Shown here piece after piece: positions 60,530-64,000 of a stretch of DNA of 64,000 nucleotides (its first letter is position 1; every line of letters begins with the position of its first letter). The notes beneath the pieces were generated by a model, which saw only the letters and a program-made list of their open reading frames with translations, made no database searches and was not told where the DNA came from. Both the position numbers and the translations under genes were made by a program. The stretch is from Paguma larvata (taxonomy: Eukaryota > Chordata > Mammalia > Carnivora > Viverridae): the NCBI GenBank assembly GCA_030068075.1, contig CM057839.1, positions 55,518,960 to 55,582,959 on the forward strand, written 5' to 3'.

Positions 60530-63500
60530 CTTTTTCTTTTTTTCTTTTTTTTCCTTTTTTAAAATTTTATTTAAATAGTTTATTTTAAAGTTGGTTTACA
60601 TATAACACCCAGTGTTTATCCCAACAAGTGCCCTCTTTAATGCCCGTCACCCCTTTTTCCCCCTCCCTCACCCTCAGTTTGTTCTTAGTCTTTGAGAGTC
60701 TCTTAAGTTTTATCTCCCTTCCTCTCTGTGTCTTTATTTTCCTTTCCCCTCTTCCTGTCCCCCATGGTTTTTGCTAAGTCTCAAAATCCACCTATGCATG
60801 GAAACATATGGTATCTGTCTTTTTCTGACTGACTTATTTCACTTAACATAATACCCTCCAGTTCCAACCATGTTGCTACACATGGCCAGATTTCATTTGT
60901 TCTCATTGCCACGTAGTAGTCCGTTGTATATATGTACCACATCTTCTTTATCCATTTGTCAGTTGATGGGCACTTGGTCTCTTTCCATGATTTGGCTGTT
61001 GTCGAAAGTGCTGCTATGAACATTGGGGTACACGTGCCCCTATGCATCACCATTCTTGTGTCTCTTGGGTAGATTCCTAGCAGTGCTACTGCTGGATCAT
61101 AGGGTAGCTCTATTTTCATTTTTTTGAGGAACCTCCACACAGTTCTCCAGAGTCGCGGCACCAGATTGCATTCCCACCAACAGTGTAGGAGGGTGCCTGC
61201 TTCTCCACATCCCCGCCAGCATCTATAGTTTCCTGATTTATTCATTTTAACCACTCTAACCGGTGTGAGGTGGTATCCCTGTGGTTTTGATTTGTGTTTC
61301 CCTGATGATGAGTGACTTTGAGCATTGTTTCATGTGTCTGTTTGCCATCTGGATGTCCTCTTTGGAGAAGTGTCTATTCATATCTTCCGCCCATTTCTTC
61401 ACTAGATTATTTGTTTTTTGGGTGTGGAGTTTGGTAAGTTGTTTATAGATTTTAGATACTAGTCCTTTATCTGATATGTCATTTGCAATTATCCTTTCCC
61501 ATTCCGTCAGTTGTCTATTAGTTTTGTTGGTTGTTTCCTTTGCCGTGAAGAAACTTTTTATCTTGATGAGGTCCCAATAGTTCATTTTTTCTTTAAATTC
61601 CCTTGCCTTTGGAAATGTGTTGCAAAGGAAATTGCTGCGGCTCAGGTAAAAGGTTTTTTCCTGATTTCTCCTCTAGGATTTTGATGGCTTCCTGTCTCAC
61701 ATTCAGGTCCTTCATCCATTTAGAGTTTATTTTTGTGAGTGGTGTAAGGAAGTGGTCTAGTTTGATTCTTCTGCATGTTGCTGTCCAGTTCTCCCAGCAC
61801 CTTTTGTTAAAGAGGTGGTCTTTTTTCCATTGGATACTCTTTCCAGCTTTGTCAAAGATTAGTTGGCCATATGCTTGTGGGTCCATTTCTGGGTTCTCTA
61901 TTCCATTGGTCTATGTGTGTGTTGTTCCAATACCATGCTGTCTTGATGACTACCGCTTTGTAGTAGAGGTTAAAGTCTGGGATTGTGATGCCTCCTGCTT
62001 TTGTTTTATTCTTCAGAATTACTTTGGCTATTCGAGGTTTTTGTGGTTCCATACAAATTTTAGGATTGTTTGCTCTAGCTTTGAGAAGAATGCTGGTGCA
62101 ATTTTGATTGGGATTGCATTGAATGTGTAGATTGCTTTGGGTAGTATTGCCATTTTAACAATATTTATTCTTCCGATCCATGAGCGTGGGATGTTTTTCC
62201 ATTTCCTTGTGTCTTCCTCAATTTTCTTCATGAGTTTTTTTTTTATAGTTTTCAGTGTAGAGATCTTTTACAACTTTGGTTAGGTTTATTCCTAGGTATT
62301 TGATGGTTTTTGGTGCAATTGTGAAAGGGATTAGCGTCTTTATTTCTCTTTCTATTGCTTCATTGTTGGTGTAAAGGAATGCAACCGATTTCTGTACATT
62401 GATTTTGTATCCTGCAACTTTGCAAAATTCATGCATCAGTTCTAGTAGGCTTTCAGTGGATTCTGTTGGGTTTTCCATGTAAAGTATCATGTGGTCTGCA
62501 AAAAGTGAAAGTGTGACTTCATCCTTGCCTATCCTGATGCCTTTTATTTTGCTTTCTTGTCTGATTGCTGATGCTAGGACCTCCAACACTATGTTAAGTA
62601 GCAGTGGTGTTCCTGATCTCAGGTGGAAGGCTCTCACTTTTGTCCCATTGAGGATGATATTATCTGTGGGCTTTTATTAAGAAGGGATGCTGTATTTTGT
62701 CAAATGCTTTTTCTGCATCAATCGACAGGATCATATGGTTCTTATCTTTTCTTTTGTTAATGTGATGTATCACGTTGATTTGCGAATGTTGGACCATCCC
62801 TGCAACCCAGGGATGAATCCTACTTGATCGTGGTGGATATTTCTTTTTATGTACTGTTGGATTGTATTTCCTAATATCTTGTTAAGAATTTTTGCATCCA
62901 TATTTATCAAGGATATTGGCCTGTAGTTCTCTTTTTTTGCTGAGTTTCTATCTGGTTTGGGAATCAAAGTGATGCTGGCTTCGTAGAATGAGTCCGGGAG
63001 TTTTTCTTCCGTCTCAATTTTTTGGAACAGCTTGAGGAGGATAGGTATTAACTCTGTTTTAAATGTCTGGTAAAATTCCGCAGGGAAGCCATCTGGCCCT
63101 GGACTTTTATTTGCTGGGAGATTGTTGATAACTGATTCAATTTCTTCACTAGTTATGGGTCTGTTCAAGTTTTCTATTTCTTCCCGTTTGAGTTTTGGTA
63201 GCGTGTGGCTGTTGAGGAATTTGTCTACTTCTTCCAGGTTGTTCACTTTGACGGCATATAGATTTTTATAATATTCTCTGATGATTGCTTGTATTTTTGA
63301 GGGATTGGTTGTAATCACTCCATTTTCGTTTGTGATTTTATTGATTTGGGTTCTCTCTCTCTTCTTTTTGAGGAGCCCGGCTAGAGGTTTATCAATTTTC
63401 TTTATTTTTTCAAAGAACCAGCTCTTGGTTTCATTGATCTGTTCCACTACTTTTTCTGTTTCCATATGATTAATTTGTGCCCTAATCTTTGTTATTTCTC

Positions 63501-64000
63501 TCTTACTGCTAGGTTTGGGCTGTCTTAGCTGTTCTGCTTCTATTCCTTGAGGCGTGCTGTTAGAATTTGTGTTAGGAATTTTTCTTGTTTCTTGAGATGG
63601 GCCTGGATTGCAATATATTTCCCTCTCAGGACTGCCTTTGCCGCATCCCAAAGTGTTTGGATTGTCGTATTGTCGTTTTTATTTGTTTCCATGTATTTTT
63701 TAATTGCTTCTCTGATTGCTTGGTTGACCCATTCGTCTTTTAGTAGGTTGTTCTTTAGCCTCCATGTTTGTGGGGGTTTTCCAGACTTTTTCCTGTGGTT
63801 GATTTCAAGTTTCAAAGCATTGTGGTCTGAAATTGTGCATGGTATGATCTCAATTTTTTTTATATTTATTCAGCACTTCTTTGTGTCCCAAAATGTGGTC
63901 TCTCTTGGACAGTGTACTGTGTGCATTTGAGAAGAATGTAAATTCCTTTGCTTCTGGATGAAGGACCCTGAAGGTATCTGTCAGGCCCATCTGTTCCAAC
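60530..64000 (-). mobile_element. Young-type L1, inactive, running off the right edge
   Basis: From a T-rich tail (about 60530-60560) and 3' UTR with a pyrimidine-rich tract (60650-60770, reverse of the L1 polypurine tract), the minus strand reads ORF2 from the C-terminus (61254-60781, '[20 protein letters not shown]') to the region before the reverse transcriptase (63815). Reverse transcriptase blocks are clear in the 293-codon frame 63651-62770 ('[15 protein letters not shown]', '[16 protein letters not shown]', '[10 protein letters not shown]'). Frames change or stop at about 61255, 61590, 61870, 62040, 62225, 62640-62770 (with a deletion of roughly 25 codons) and 63540. The FADD site reads FADH. 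The endonuclease, ORF1 and 5' UTR would lie beyond the window. Confidence 0.96.

Overview
This is mammalian genomic DNA, almost certainly from a cat-family carnivore (Felidae). The window carries at least 21 copies of the carnivore tRNA-Lys-derived CAN SINE in its felid form, recognisable by the head 'ggcgcctgggtggctcag', the 'ggctcgaacccacgaac' B-box region on the reverse strand, a CT-rich stretch and an A-rich tail. It also carries carnivore-type L1 copies of several ages. There is no prokaryotic, viral or operon-like organisation.

The only protein-coding gene I can support is HTR2A (serotonin 5-HT2A receptor), on the minus strand and incomplete. Read 5' to 3' (falling coordinates) it has a probable 5' leader exon (about 35850-35616), a short intron, the first coding exon (start codon at 34859, exon end 34448), a 2.7 kb intron, the second coding exon (31749-31549, 201 nt), then an intron that runs off the left edge (31548 to 1). 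These exons encode residues 1 to 205: the extracellular N-terminus, TM1, TM2, TM3 with Asp155 and the DRY motif, and TM4 up to Trp200. The large last coding exon (TM5-7 and C-tail) is not in the window and should lie to the left.

Layout. 1-31548: intron, with a MaLR LTR, scattered MIR/L2/L1/MER5 fossils, nine CAN SINEs and a twin-primed L1. 31549-36400: HTR2A exons, an intronic CpG-rich block (33181-33602), a leader exon with upstream ATGs, and an upstream region with a palindromic CRE (36339-36346). 36400-47480: 5' flank with SINEs, a young 5'-truncated L1 (41146-41947) and an old SINE-interrupted L1. 47480-64000: almost solid LINE-1, including a copy that keeps its 5' part but lacks its 3' part (about 48600-51835) and three same-orientation L1s on the minus strand (52680-57250, 57250-60240, 60530 to the right edge). 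The right-hand L1 is inactive, with frameshifts and a reverse transcriptase motif changed from FADD to FADH.

I found no new biological system. The points most worth checking are the upstream reading frames in the inferred HTR2A leader (one overlapping the receptor start after splicing), the intronic CpG-rich block, the CRE, the SINE-free zone around the 5' half of the gene, two SINEs that share the same 24-nt internal deletion, and the twin-primed L1.
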